DNA from: Oryzias latipes
Lineage: Eukaryota; Chordata; Actinopteri; Beloniformes; Adrianichthyidae
Length of the DNA stretch: 64,000 nucleotides
Assembly (NCBI RefSeq): GCF_002234675.1
Contig: NC_019863.2
Location: forward strand, 4,144,609-4,208,608
Direction of reading: 5' to 3'
The position numbers and the translations under genes were made by a program. Numbering within the stretch: position 1 is the first letter of the stretch; every line of letters starts with the position of its first letter. This document shows, piece after piece, positions 25,101-37,100 of this stretch. The notes beneath the pieces are model-generated. The model saw nothing but the letters and a program-made list of their open reading frames with translations. It did not search any database and was not told the origin of the DNA.

Positions 25101-28100
25101 CTTTAGACAGTAAGAAGACGTGCTGGCAAACGAGGACGAGTGGCTTATGAGCCGGTTCCGACTTCCTCGAGCCGTCCTGTTGGACCTCTGAGGGCTTTTG
25201 GGCCCGGCGTTACAGAGGAGCACTCGGAGGAACCATGCGTCACCCGGTGCATCTGGCGCTCCGGTCCCCCCCCCAGCCCCTCGGACCGGCCTCCGAGGGC
25301 CACGGTCCGAGGTTGTGAAGCTACAGCATTTACGGCGTCTACCACGTGCCTTTTTGGCATTGGTAATGCCCACACTGTGCCCTCCAAACAACACTTTTCT
25401 CCTCTTTTCCACCTCGCCAACGATAACTTCTACTTCACATTGAGTGAAGTTACGTTTTTTTGATTTCCTCTCCGTGTTTGGCATGGTTTCGCAATCAATG
25501 AATATTCATTTGTGGGCGTTTAACGGACTATTTATGGGAAACTATGGGCGTGTCATGAAGCCGCAAAAGCTGCGCTGCATTTAGAATCGGTTGTGATTTA
25601 TTAAGGGAAAGATGCGTAGGATGTGCGTGCGCACGGTTTTATAAATCTGAATATTTCTGTGCGTACGCACGTCCTATGTTTCATCCGTACGCCACTTCTG
25701 ACGCAAATCCTACGCAAAGTTTTATAAATGAGGCCCCAGAGCTCTTATTTGATATGCACTTTTCATTTCGTAGTCACAGGGTCCCAGGTAATCAGTGCAG
25801 GGATTTGCAGTGAGGTTGAGGGCTGGTGAGGCACTGATTCCTCAGTTTTACAATTGCAAGATCTGAATATTTCAGAATTCATCTAACAGCAAGTAAACGC
25901 ACATAAGATGCACACAAGCAGGGCTCCAGACTAACTTTTTTCACTAGGAGCACAGTGACCCCTAACTGAAAATTTTAGGGGCACCACCAGAAAGTTTAGG
26001 GGCGCATGCCGTAAATCAACATGCTAACCAAATCTACCAATTTCCACTGTATTACTAATACGCGGCGGGGGGGCTGCTCTCCTGGTTGGTATTACTAATA
26101 AATACTTTAATAATAGATGCAGAAATTACAATGTGCTGTTTCATATTCAGTGTCACATTTTATTCTGCACTTTTGAAGATGCAACAAGAAGGTAAACTGA
26201 CAGCAGCATCGCTGTCATAATAGTACAAATAAGTAAAGAAAACGGATGGAAATGTATCTTTGTGACACCAAATAGGTGCAGCCAAGATGCACAATAAGCG
26301 TGTTTGAGATCACCCAGATGGACGCAACGCTGCGCAGATCACCTGGTGTGTGAAATATATTTTTGTTTTTGCTCCAACATCACCTGTCAATCAAAACAAA
26401 AATATCGCGAGAAAGGGGTGGGAGCAAGGGGCAAACCTACCCGGACACAGCTGAAAACTGAACTGACTGAAAGCTGCCCTGCAGACTACAAAACAATGCA
26501 TTATGGGACATGTGTCCTGATTGTTTTTGTAGTGGAGTGATTAATTAAAATAATTTAAAATACCAATTCATTAAAAAAGGCTACATACATCACAAAACAT
26601 TAAAATAATCGTAAAATATATAATAGCACAGATCACTCTAGGGGGGAGAAGAATATTAAAACTAAATTGAATGTTAAGGACAACTCCAATTTCCTGTTCT
26701 CCTTCAGTCTTGCTGCAGATTCACCCTCATCTCACAACCCCCCCTTCTGGTCTCCCCAACGATCCAGGCGAGGTGCCGGTTCATCTCAAGCACGTCTATC
26801 GTTGCATTTTCCCCACGTATTTTCAGTGTGTCTAAAACTAATGTTGTTTTTGCTCGAGCGTGTTTAAAGTTCAAGCCCCGTTAGCTGTCACGCATGTAGG
26901 TGTGGGACATTTATTCTCCTCAGCTGACCCGACTCCCGCGGGAGCGATGAGCTGCCGTAACGGCCGTGCATAACCGTTTGATGCGCCGCCGTAACTGTAA
27001 TCAAAACCTAAACCTTCCTCCGGGTCTGTGCGGCCCAGAGAAAAGTTCAGCACGGACTGCATGTATTTAGAAAATTACGAGCGAATAAATACGTTCTAAA
27101 GGAAAGTAAGGAACTCCTTAATGTGGTCCGGGGAGGGGGCTGTCAGGTTTCCCTTTTTTTTTTTTTTTTTTTTTTAACTTGTCCTGTCCAACAGCTGGGC
27201 AGACAGACGAGAGCTGAGGGCCTCTTGTGTTGGACATATTTTGCTTTAACAACAGGGGTTATTAATCTTCTGACAAACCAAAGGTATGTCTGAATAAACC
27301 CCTTTTGTAATTGAGGCCAAACTTTATTAATTTCAATCATGTCTGAAAATCTTTGGTGTTGGACCGGACGGAAAAGGAAAGAGGGGAAGAAGAGAGAGGG
27401 ACGCTAGAGAGAGGGGGGGGTAGGGGTGATAATAGGAGGGGAAGGGGGATAAGACCATGAAGCAGCATACAGCAACAAGTTTACTGGTTGTTAATCATTA
27501 TGGTAAGGTTCAAATGCAGTACAAAAAGGGCGGGGCCCGTCCACACACACACTCAAATGTTATAAACACACCTGCTAGCTGCAAAAATGTCCACCTGTCG
27601 ACATGTACACAAAACAGATAGTGTTCACACACGCATACTTATGCCTTAAAACCAACTAGTGTGAAATATTTCAGTCATTCAGTCATGCAAGCTATTAGTG
27701 CAAAGGTGAGCTAACACCAGTGCTCAGGTGAGGTTTTATGTTCTTCTAAAATGGATGGTGGAACGTGAAAAGAAGGAGGGAGAGTGCCCAGCCATCCCCA
27801 CCCCAAGACCCCCACCGCAGCAGCAGCGGCAGCCGGAATCCCCCCAACGCCACACGGGAACCGGCAGGGAACAACCGCCGCCCGGGCGACCAAGCCCGCC
27901 ACCCAGGCCAGGGCCAGCAGGGCCGCCGCAAGGCCCCCAGAGCCAGAGGCCAGGGAAGCACGGAGGGAAAGAGAGCGCCGCCCCAGCCCAACCAGGAGAG
28001 CAGCCCCCCCGCCGCGCCGGGAGAACCCAACGCAGAGCCCCACCGGAGAAGGACGCCCACAGCCCCAAACGAGCACCCCACCACCACCCAGGAGTTCCGG

Positions 28101-31100
28101 GCATCCCCCCGCCCCAACCCCAGGTACGAGCCAGGACCCCCCAAGGGAGACCCGCTCCGCACTCCAGGCAGCCATCCGCCCGGCCAACGGTTGGTCCAGG
28201 GAGGAGCGAGGCAGGGGGCCCGCCGCCCCCGCCCAGGAGGGGGGAACCCCGGGGAAAAAAAGAGGGCCCACAAGGGGTGTTATAAATATGCCCCGACCAG
28301 GCTCGGCCACAGTTGGAAATTTGGCGGGGCCCAGCACTCAGGAGCAAGGACCAGAACCCACCCCCCAGGGACCAGACAGCCCCGGCTCAGATGTAATGTG
28401 AACTCCCCCACCGCGCGGAGAGAGCACCGCCGGGCCCAGGAAGCCGGCACCCCGGGGACACGGCCGCCGTTGCAAAGGGGGGCCCGTACCCCCCACCAGG
28501 GAAGAGGCAGGGGACAGATGGACCCAGGTCCCACTTTCCTTGCAAAATGTGTGTGCGTGTATGTGTGTTTGAGATGGTGTGTGTGTGCATGTGTGTGTGT
28601 TTATGTTGGGATGTATATATTGAGGGGGGAGGGGTGTGTGTACTAAGGGGGGTGCAGTTAAAATTGGCGGGTAGGGGATTAAGGGGACATCTCCTGATTA
28701 CTCACAGTGACGTCCCCTCACCCTCCCCACCAAGGGGCCCTAAATGTCTAAGGTGCGGTTAAAATTGGCGGGTAGGGTGCTAGGAGGACATCCGCTGCTT
28801 GCTGGCAGTGATGTCCAAGCACCCCCCCTACCAAGGGCCCTACATGTCTAAGGTGCAAATAAAACCGAAAGAGGGGGGGCCCACTCCATACGGCAACCAT
28901 AGGAGGGGGGCCACTGCCTAGTAAACCCCCCCCAAGGCTCATCGCAGGCTAAGCCCCCCACCCCCTCACCCTATTATGAGGTTATATGAGGAAGGGGGTA
29001 AGTTGGGGACAGCTGATAGACTGTCCCCCGGTGGTCAAACAGCTGTCCCCCGCCCCCCCCCCCAGCAAGGGGGCCAGGCCCACCCAGCCCAGGGGCCCCA
29101 CCCCCGGAGGCGCCGACACCCCAGGCCCAGCACCACCCCCCCCACACAGAGAGAGAGGAGCCAGAAAGCGCCGGCCCCCCCCGGAGCAAGCCCAGGCCCC
29201 CACCCCCAAACGCCGGCCCTAGAAGAGCTCTGGTCAGGCCTCGACGGGACCGAGGCAGCCAACCGGCCGGGGAAACCGCCGATGGCCTCAGCGGAGACCC
29301 CGACCCGTCAACCCCCCCTGCCCCGTACCAATAGTGGACCCCCCCCCTCCCCCAGAATGCCCCCCCACAGGTCAGGGCCGACAAGACCCCCCACCCCACC
29401 CCCCCAGACCCCGCAGCCGAAGCGGAGGACACCCAGAGCGACCGGGGGCCCCAAGAGGGTTGTCCCGTCCCGCCCCAGAGCCAGGGAAGGGCCGATCCCA
29501 GCCCCAGGCGTAGATGGGAAGCCCATCCAGCGCCGCTGGCCCCCCCCCCCCCCGAGCAGCGCCCCCCGCCAACCCCCCCCCAGCACAGGCAAAGGGACCA
29601 CCCCCCCAAGCCAGGCCAGACCACCACCCCACCCCCCCACCACGCACCCCCACACCCAAGCCCAAAGGACCACGCAGCGCCCCAGCCCGCCCCACCCAGG
29701 CGCCGGACCCGATCCCCCGACCAACGGAGCCCCCAACAACCCCCGCCAGGCACCGGAGGCCTGGACCCCCACCCCGGCCCACGGCAGAAGGGCAAGGAGC
29801 AGCGACGACCAGGCCCCCCCCACCCCCTAAGTCACGGAGTTAGCTATGGGAGACCAGAGAGACCGAATTCTTTCGAAGTTACTTGAACTTTGGGCTGACA
29901 TTTTTTCCAAGCTGATATGATCAAGCAGCAGATTTCTGTGTTGACTTATATTTATATTTTTTTTAGCTTTTCCAATTTATTAAAATAGTTTTTTTTAGCA
30001 ATGCAAAGAGTTATGAAAATGATAGAGCCTAATCCTCCTTCTACATCGATGGCACTCATGTCACCAAGCACACAAAGTGACGGTGAAGCTGTGATTGAAA
30101 CCTTAAGCCAGACTGATAGATCGGCACATACCTGCCGCCAGAGAGCCTGGACAGGCGTGCAGAACCATAGTGCATGCATGTAATTGTCGGGTAGATTACT
30201 GTCACAGTGCTGACAAATGTCTGAGTTACTGAGACCCATCTTGAACATCCTCTGTCCAGTGTAGTAAATTCTGTGAAGAGTTTTGAAATGGATTAGCTGC
30301 AGATTTGGACTTTTTGTCATTTTAAAGGTGTTTAGACAAAGTTCTGACCAAAAACTTTCATCTGTGCTGATGCTCAAATCCGCATCCCATTTTGTTGTCG
30401 GAAGTGAAATATTGTTATCTAAATTGCATAAAAGTTTGTATATTTTGGAGAGAGTTTTATTCATTGAGAAATTGATCAGAGTGGTAACTACATCTGGTAG
30501 CTTTAAATCGTTGTCTCTGTATTTAAACTTTTTAGTAATAATTGATTTAAGTTGCTGATATTCCAAGAAGTTATATATTCCATGTTTGTCTTGAAGTTCC
30601 TGGGGAGTTATGAATCTTCTATCAATAATTATGTGCTCTAGTTGTTTTATGCCCCCTGCTTGCCAAGCTGGGAAGTGGATAATTTTTTTGTTTATGAGGA
30701 TGTCTGGGTTGTTCCAGATGGGTGTCATTTTGCACGGTTGAATTGATGATTTTGATATTTTGAGAAATTCCCACCAGGCTGTTAAAGTGGCATTTATATT
30801 AATACTTTTGAAACAATCCTGTTTTTTAACTATTTGACTAATAAATGGAAGATTTGACAGGTTGATCTTTCCACATAACGCCTGTTCCAAGTCTAACCAT
30901 GAGTTAGTTTCTGGATTATTTTTTAACCATTTTAAGATATATTGTAATCTATTTGCAAGAAAGTAATTTTGGAAGTTAGGTAATTCTAATCCTCCACAGC
31001 TTTTTGCAGATTTTAAAGTTTTTAGACTAATTCTTGCAGGTTTATTGTTCCATAGAAAGCTTGATATGGATGAGTCTAATGTTTTGAACCATTTTAATGG

Positions 31101-34100
31101 CGGTTGTGTGGGAATCATTGAGAAGAGATAATTAACTTTGGGTAAGATTTTCATTTTTACCGTGGCTACCTTGCCCATAAGGGACAAAGGCAGGTTGGTC
31201 CAGTGTGTTACATCGTCCTGTATGTTTTTCAGTAATGGGGTGTAGTTTAGCTGCACCAGTTCTGAAATTTTGGGGGAAAAATAAATACCTAGATATTTTA
31301 TATTGCCTGATTTGACTGGTATTGTGAGTCCTTGCTCCGCATTACTGTTCAGTGGTAATAAAACAGATTTATTCCAATTAATGGAATAGTCTGATATAGA
31401 AGAGAATTCATTAATGATTGTTGCCGTTTCATTTACAGAATGTATATTACTTAAAAACAGTAATATGTCATCTGCATAGAGACTAATTTTATGATGGCTG
31501 TGTTTGGTTTTAATTCCTTTAATACTCTCATTCTGTCTTATTGCTGCAGCTAGAGGCTCGATAAATATTGCAAAAAGAGAGGGGGAGAGTGGGCAACCCT
31601 GTCTAGTTCCTCTTCCAAGAAAAAACCTGTTGGAAGTCTGTTTATTAGTTCTAACTGATGCATTGGGGTTGTGATATAATATTTTGATCCAATTGATGAA
31701 TGATTCTCCAAACCCAAACTTATGGAGGGCAGCAATGAGGAACTTCCAGTTTACTCTATCAAAGGCTTTTTCAGCATCCAGTGATAGTATAGTCATTTCC
31801 TGGTTTTTGATGGTGGCAAAGTCTATTATGTTAACGAGTCTGCGGACATTATCATCCGAGCGTCTGCCTTTGATGAATCCAGTTTGATCAGGTTTCCTGC
31901 TTTCAAGCCCTGTCATTGTCCCGCCCCCAAGAGTCATATACCCCACTGTGATTGGTTGGTCAGCTTCGCGCACGACAATGAAAAAGTGTCATTCATACAA
32001 ACTGGCGGGCTGCAGTAACATTAAACCTTCATATTAAGGCGGGGACCGCAAAATATAATCTTGGGGGCCGCAGATAGCCTGCGGGCCGCGAGTTTGAGAC
32101 CCCTGCTGTACACTCTGGCACTGGTACACTAGCGCGCAGTGAGCCGGTTAGTGCTGCTGACGGTGTTAAGTGTGGACTCCTTGTGTGCTGTCTGACTGTT
32201 AGAAATCAGTGTGTGTGGACATCCCACAAGCATTGTGTAGACATGCACCATGTACACAGTAAGAAGTCAGAACTTCTGACACACTAATGGACGGTGGACT
32301 CTCTACAGACACACTTAGCACACGCACAAAAACGGTACATTCTATTTTAATGACGGGCCTCACGAGCCTCAAGTGAACTGAAAGACACACCTGCACTGCT
32401 CCTGTCTATGACCCTTCAGGGGGCCAGACAACCCAAAAACCCACTGCACCTGTACACCTGGCTTAAAGGATTTTGTACCCATTCCTGCTTTTTCTTTTTT
32501 CTTCCTGTAGGATGTGATGTTCTTTGCCAACACTCCTGCTGCCCCGTGGCCACAGTTTGCAGAAATGTTGAGCTGGCAGTTTCTTTCGGCCACCAAGCGC
32601 GGTCTGGACGGCGCTCAGCTGGAAATGATCGCACACAGGCTTTTTGGTAACGGTTTCAGTCGTGCTTTTGGGCAATTTTTCTTTACAGCACGATTGTTTT
32701 TAATAATTTAGGTAGTTTTTCATTAACATAGTCATATCCTGAAATGCCACAACAATATACTTCAGTGAGTGATGTTGTTATTTGATTAATTTTGTAGATG
32801 CTTAGCACTGACATCTGCCACATAGAGGTAAACTTGACACTAAACTGCACACCTGTGACTACTTCACCAGGATAGATTCTGTTGCATTTCTTGAATTCAT
32901 GATAATTCCCAGTGGCAGCATGCTGGATCAATAAGTGTATTATATTTTCTAGGATTGTAATGATACATGTAGTTGAACCGAACCGTTTCAGTACGGTATT
33001 TCGGTTCGGTTCACTTCTGTACCATTTAGGGACGGTACGCCCCCCCCGCATGTGCATTGTAACGACTCAGCTGCTTTGTCACTCATAGCGGGGAAATGAG
33101 AGCCGAGCTGCCAGTTAACTAGCTGCTAAGACTGTCCTTGCCCCGTATTCCACACGCCCTCAAACTGTCTCAGAGAGAGAGTAGACAGAGAATTAGATTG
33201 TTCCATCTCCTTTCCAACAATATTATGAACACACACGAACAGCGTAACAACATGAACCTCACTTCTCTTCATAGCTCTCTCAGTGATGGTGAAGGACAGA
33301 CAGAAGTTTCACACTTCCCATGAGTCGTAGTGTCTATGGGCGGGCCTAACCCCCAGGTCGCCACTGTATTAACTTTGCACAGAGGCGGAAGTAATGTTAG
33401 CCTTGAGTTTCTTCCCAGACGCTATTGGGTGACCGACAGTAAGCATGTCAACATATGGCTAATGCAGACGTGAGGCCAGAGATGAGGACCCCCCCCCCAT
33501 CTCCTTACGCTCTCCTGTGTGGGAACACTTCGGCTTTGTTGTCAGCATCCGTGAAGGGAAAAGACAAGTGGATAAGTCGAATGCTGTGTGTTGACATAGT
33601 TACACAAAGATAGTGTATGCCACAGTAACACATCTAATCTGTTAACTAACTTAAAACGGCATCACCGACTGGAATAATGGCGTCTACAAGAAAAAAAACG
33701 TGCAAGTTCAAATGTTTTTTTTCAGGCCAGCGTTAATTATCCAAAGTTTTTCTTATTTTATAAAAGAGAACACCTACATAGGTCAACTTTATTTATTGTT
33801 ATGTAAAACCAATATATTAATTTTGTTAGTAATTTTTTTTGCTTTCGTTTTTTGTACAGAAAAGATACCGAAAAAAGATAAATAGAGAAAAACTTTATTA
33901 ATCTCCAAAGGGATAAATTCATTTTGAATTTTAATTCATTTGATCCCTAATTCATTTAATTTATCTTTTGTTTTTGTTCTTTTAAGGAAAACAAGAAAAC
34001 TATGACACCTGCAATGTAACTTGGTCAAAATTTAGTAAGGTAAGAGTGGAACTCTAACAAATGTCTTCTTACTTACTGCAACAAGAACAACACTGCTTTA

Positions 34101-37100
34101 ATATAAATGAAAATTGTTTATTTTTTTAAGATTCATCTTAGTTTGAGTTGGTGCAGGGGTCGGCAGCCTTTACCACTCAAAGAGCCATTTGGATCAGTTT
34201 CCCACAGAAATTCAAACACAGGGAGCCACAACAGCCTTTGGAAAACCCGGTGTTTCCAGTGAACGGCAGCATTTCACTTGTTTTTAAAGTTCCTGAAGTG
34301 ATGTTCATTTTTATTTGTATCCTCTGTCATTTCATGGGTTCAGATGAGAACCTTTTCCAGAGAGTCATCAGATCTAACAAATTTGTGGTCATTAACCAGC
34401 AGTTAATCTGCTTCTCCCATAGATATTTGTCAACAAACAGACTCTTGTTTTTGGGCAAAAGCTGTGTGTTTATTCTGGGATGTCTCGCCACATTTGAGAT
34501 TTTGTTGTTTGCCAATTCTTCATTGTATATCAATCATACTCTTAAACTTGTTGAAGGCAAACAAATCTACCCAGGCGCCATTAAATAGACCGTTTTCTTC
34601 AGGAATTTCCATTTTCTCTAAATTCTCCATCCTTATCCTACCTGGGTTGGAAATTTGTTTGGATCACACGCCGGCGGGAGTCGTGGCGGTGATGCGGGAT
34701 GATAGTTTGGATTTTTTTTAATCCTAATATTTAACCGCTCCAGAGACGAGCAGCTCGCCTGATTCTGAGCCGCTCCTGGTTCAGACCCGCTCATGGTTCA
34801 CTCCTGGTTCCGACCCGCTCCTGGTTCAGATCCGCTCCTGGTTCAGACCCGCTCCTGGTTCCGACCTGCTCACAAAAATACAAAAGCTGGTCGACGGACG
34901 ACCCGGAGAGGTTCTGCAGGATGAGGCTTTTATACACTTCTCATTCAACATGTCCTGATTTTTTAGAAGAACTTTCCATCCCATAATAGACTCTGGTCGG
35001 CGTTCACACCTTCAGACACGGCCCCTCCACGCGTTCACGCTGCTCCCTTACCCCTGCCCGCTCGCTCATTCCGACCGTGTTAAAATCTTAGAACATGATA
35101 GTTCTTTTGCTAAAGATGCGGCTCCGGAGCTGCAGGGTGCCGACCCCTGAGCGAGTGTAATAATGTATTACTGGTAATAATGTATGTGTTCTTTAAATAT
35201 TATTGAATGTCTAATGGAAGCATCCATAATTCATGCTGTTGCAACCTTTGCTTTGTTATAATCTTTGCAAGCTTTGTTGAACTTCTTTCATCATTGTGCA
35301 TTCTTTTATTTACCGCTACTTAAGAATTATGTTTGATTTCTTTGATTTCTTTTTTTTCTTTAACAGGAGAACACACCTGAATCATTCTGGGTGTGGTTTG
35401 ATGGGATCTTGGTGATGGTGAAAATGTACCTGGAAGATCTGTGGAGGGAAGGGTGAGTCCATTTAATCATGTGCCTAAATCTCACACAAAGCAAGAATCT
35501 GTGTAGACAAATAACCATTAAGTCTCTGCATTTTTCAATGTTTCCCATTCCTGTTGCTTTGAACAAATGGACTTCTAAATAAGGTCGAATTGGATGTAAA
35601 GTAATAAACCTAGCATTTACATAAGGGTGTGTGATTACATAAGTTCACTTCCTCCCACTTCTTTTAAAACACTTAATCAAACTTTTTTTGACAAATTTAA
35701 TATTTAATAGAGTCATTGTGTCATGTTGGAGAGTCAGGACAAAACATGTTCCACATAGACAAGTCTTATTTATATTAGAAATAGGTAGATTAAAGTCCTT
35801 AGCTGTGTTAACATGGACAAAAGTAATGGGAAGGAAAGCCTGATCGGAAGAAAAATGCGTCATTTTAACACGCCGTTAGGAATAGTCTGACCCGTTCAGG
35901 CTCGTTCGGATGAAAATTTCTTTCGATAGATTGGTGAGTTATGCCGTTTGTTGATAATAAAAGTAAAAATGACGAGTGAACAGTGAACAGGTGCCTCATA
36001 ATAACCATAAGAACAAGAAAAGCACGTTTAGAAGATCATCTCGTATATTACAGAGCTGCCACATGCATGCAAGTGGTTTGTTTACAGTGGAACTCATTTC
36101 CTCTTCCGGTAATTAAGAGAGTTCTGCGCATTTCCAAATGATTTATTCAGACCGAAAGTGTGGCCCGTGTAGACGTTTGTTATAATCGGAAAAAGTTGAT
36201 AAGCCCGAAGCTTTTAGCTAAAAATGAAAGAAAATGGTGTAACAAAAGTGTCTTGAGTCTCTGGGATCTGAAAAATAAACAGTTTTTATGTAAAACCAGA
36301 CTCATCATGGGTTTTGTGAACAAGAGCAAAGAGAAGTCTCTTCTGAAGAAGAAGCAGAGGGGCACGTTCCTGTTGCGCTTCAGTGAAAGTGTCATTGGAG
36401 GAATCACCTTCTCCTGGGTGGAAATCGGCTCTACTGGTAAAATGTCCTTTTGTCATGACATGAAGTGACTGATTTCTGTTGGAACCTGTCCTTTTAATGC
36501 ACATAACCTTCTTCATTTTAGGGAATCCTAAAATAAAGACAGTCCAGCCTTTCACCAAAGTTGACCTCTCCCAGATTCCCTTTCATGAAATCATAAGGAA
36601 TTTCCAGATCTTAGAGGCTGAAAACGTTCCAGAAAATCCTCTGCTGTACCTGTATCCCAACATTCCAAAAGACGATGCTTTTGGGAAGTTCTACACAGAA
36701 AAGACTGGAGGTGACTAAAACCTGTGCTAAATGATTGGCCCTTTTTGAAATGGAATTGTAAAAGCACAAAACCTTTTCCTTCTTTTTTTGCAGAGAAACT
36801 CAATACATGTTTTTCTTTTTTTCTGTTTCCTTTAGATGACAGTCCCTACATAAAGTACATCAAAACCAAGTTGATGTTTGTTTCAAAGGAGTAAGTTTGT
36901 GTGTGTATTGTGTGTCTGTGTGAACAAAAAGAGATCCCTTACATTTGAAAACAACAAAAAGAACATCAGGAAAAAGTAGTTTAGCCCCACCCTTTTAATG
37001 TTGAGGGCAACCGGTTGTAATGGCTGTTTGTCATTGGTCGTGTAGGAACGCCCTGGAGGCTAGGTCCTCTGACATGGAACAAGGCGCAGGCCCGGAGCCA

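Larger units (their letters stand above)
24254..25736. mobile_element. PIF/Harbinger relic with CAG target duplication
   Basis: Ends GGGCCTCATTTCTAAA and TTTATAAATGAGGCCC are inverted repeats, flanked by CAG at 24251-24253 and 25737-25739, a 3-bp duplication as expected for PIF/Harbinger. Subterminal GCGTACGC words recur at both ends. Inside are remnants of the two genes Harbinger elements carry, back to back (separate entries). The element is 1483 bp, much shorter than an autonomous copy, so most of the transposase has been deleted. It sits in the 8.5-kb stat2 intron. Confidence 0.85.
27153..31887 (-). mobile_element. 5'-truncated L1 (Swimmer-like) with long G-rich 3'UTR
   Basis: The element runs right to left. 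It begins inside ORF2 at about 31887, ends ORF2 at 29952, continues through about 2.8 kb of noncoding sequence and finishes with a poly-A tail seen as 22 T on the plus strand (27154-27175). TCAGGTTTCC occurs at 27143-27152 and again at 31888-31897, immediately outside the two ends: a 10-bp target-site duplication. This ties the extremely C-rich (G-rich in element sense) block 27780-29830 to the L1 as its 3'UTR. Mammalian L1 3'UTRs also carry G-rich tracts. It lies antisense in the stat2 intron between exons 23918-24016 and 32511-32646. Confidence 0.8.

Noticed and set aside
27711-28646. Long overlapping Pro/Arg/Gly-rich open frames on both strands
   Set aside because: They occur in all frames because the block is extremely GC-rich and poor in stop codons; composition is low-complexity, and the block is bracketed as L1 3'UTR by a target duplication.
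28974-29843. Further proline- or glycine-rich open frames of up to 284 codons
   Set aside because: Same cause: C-runs remove stops in every frame; no domain, no splice logic.
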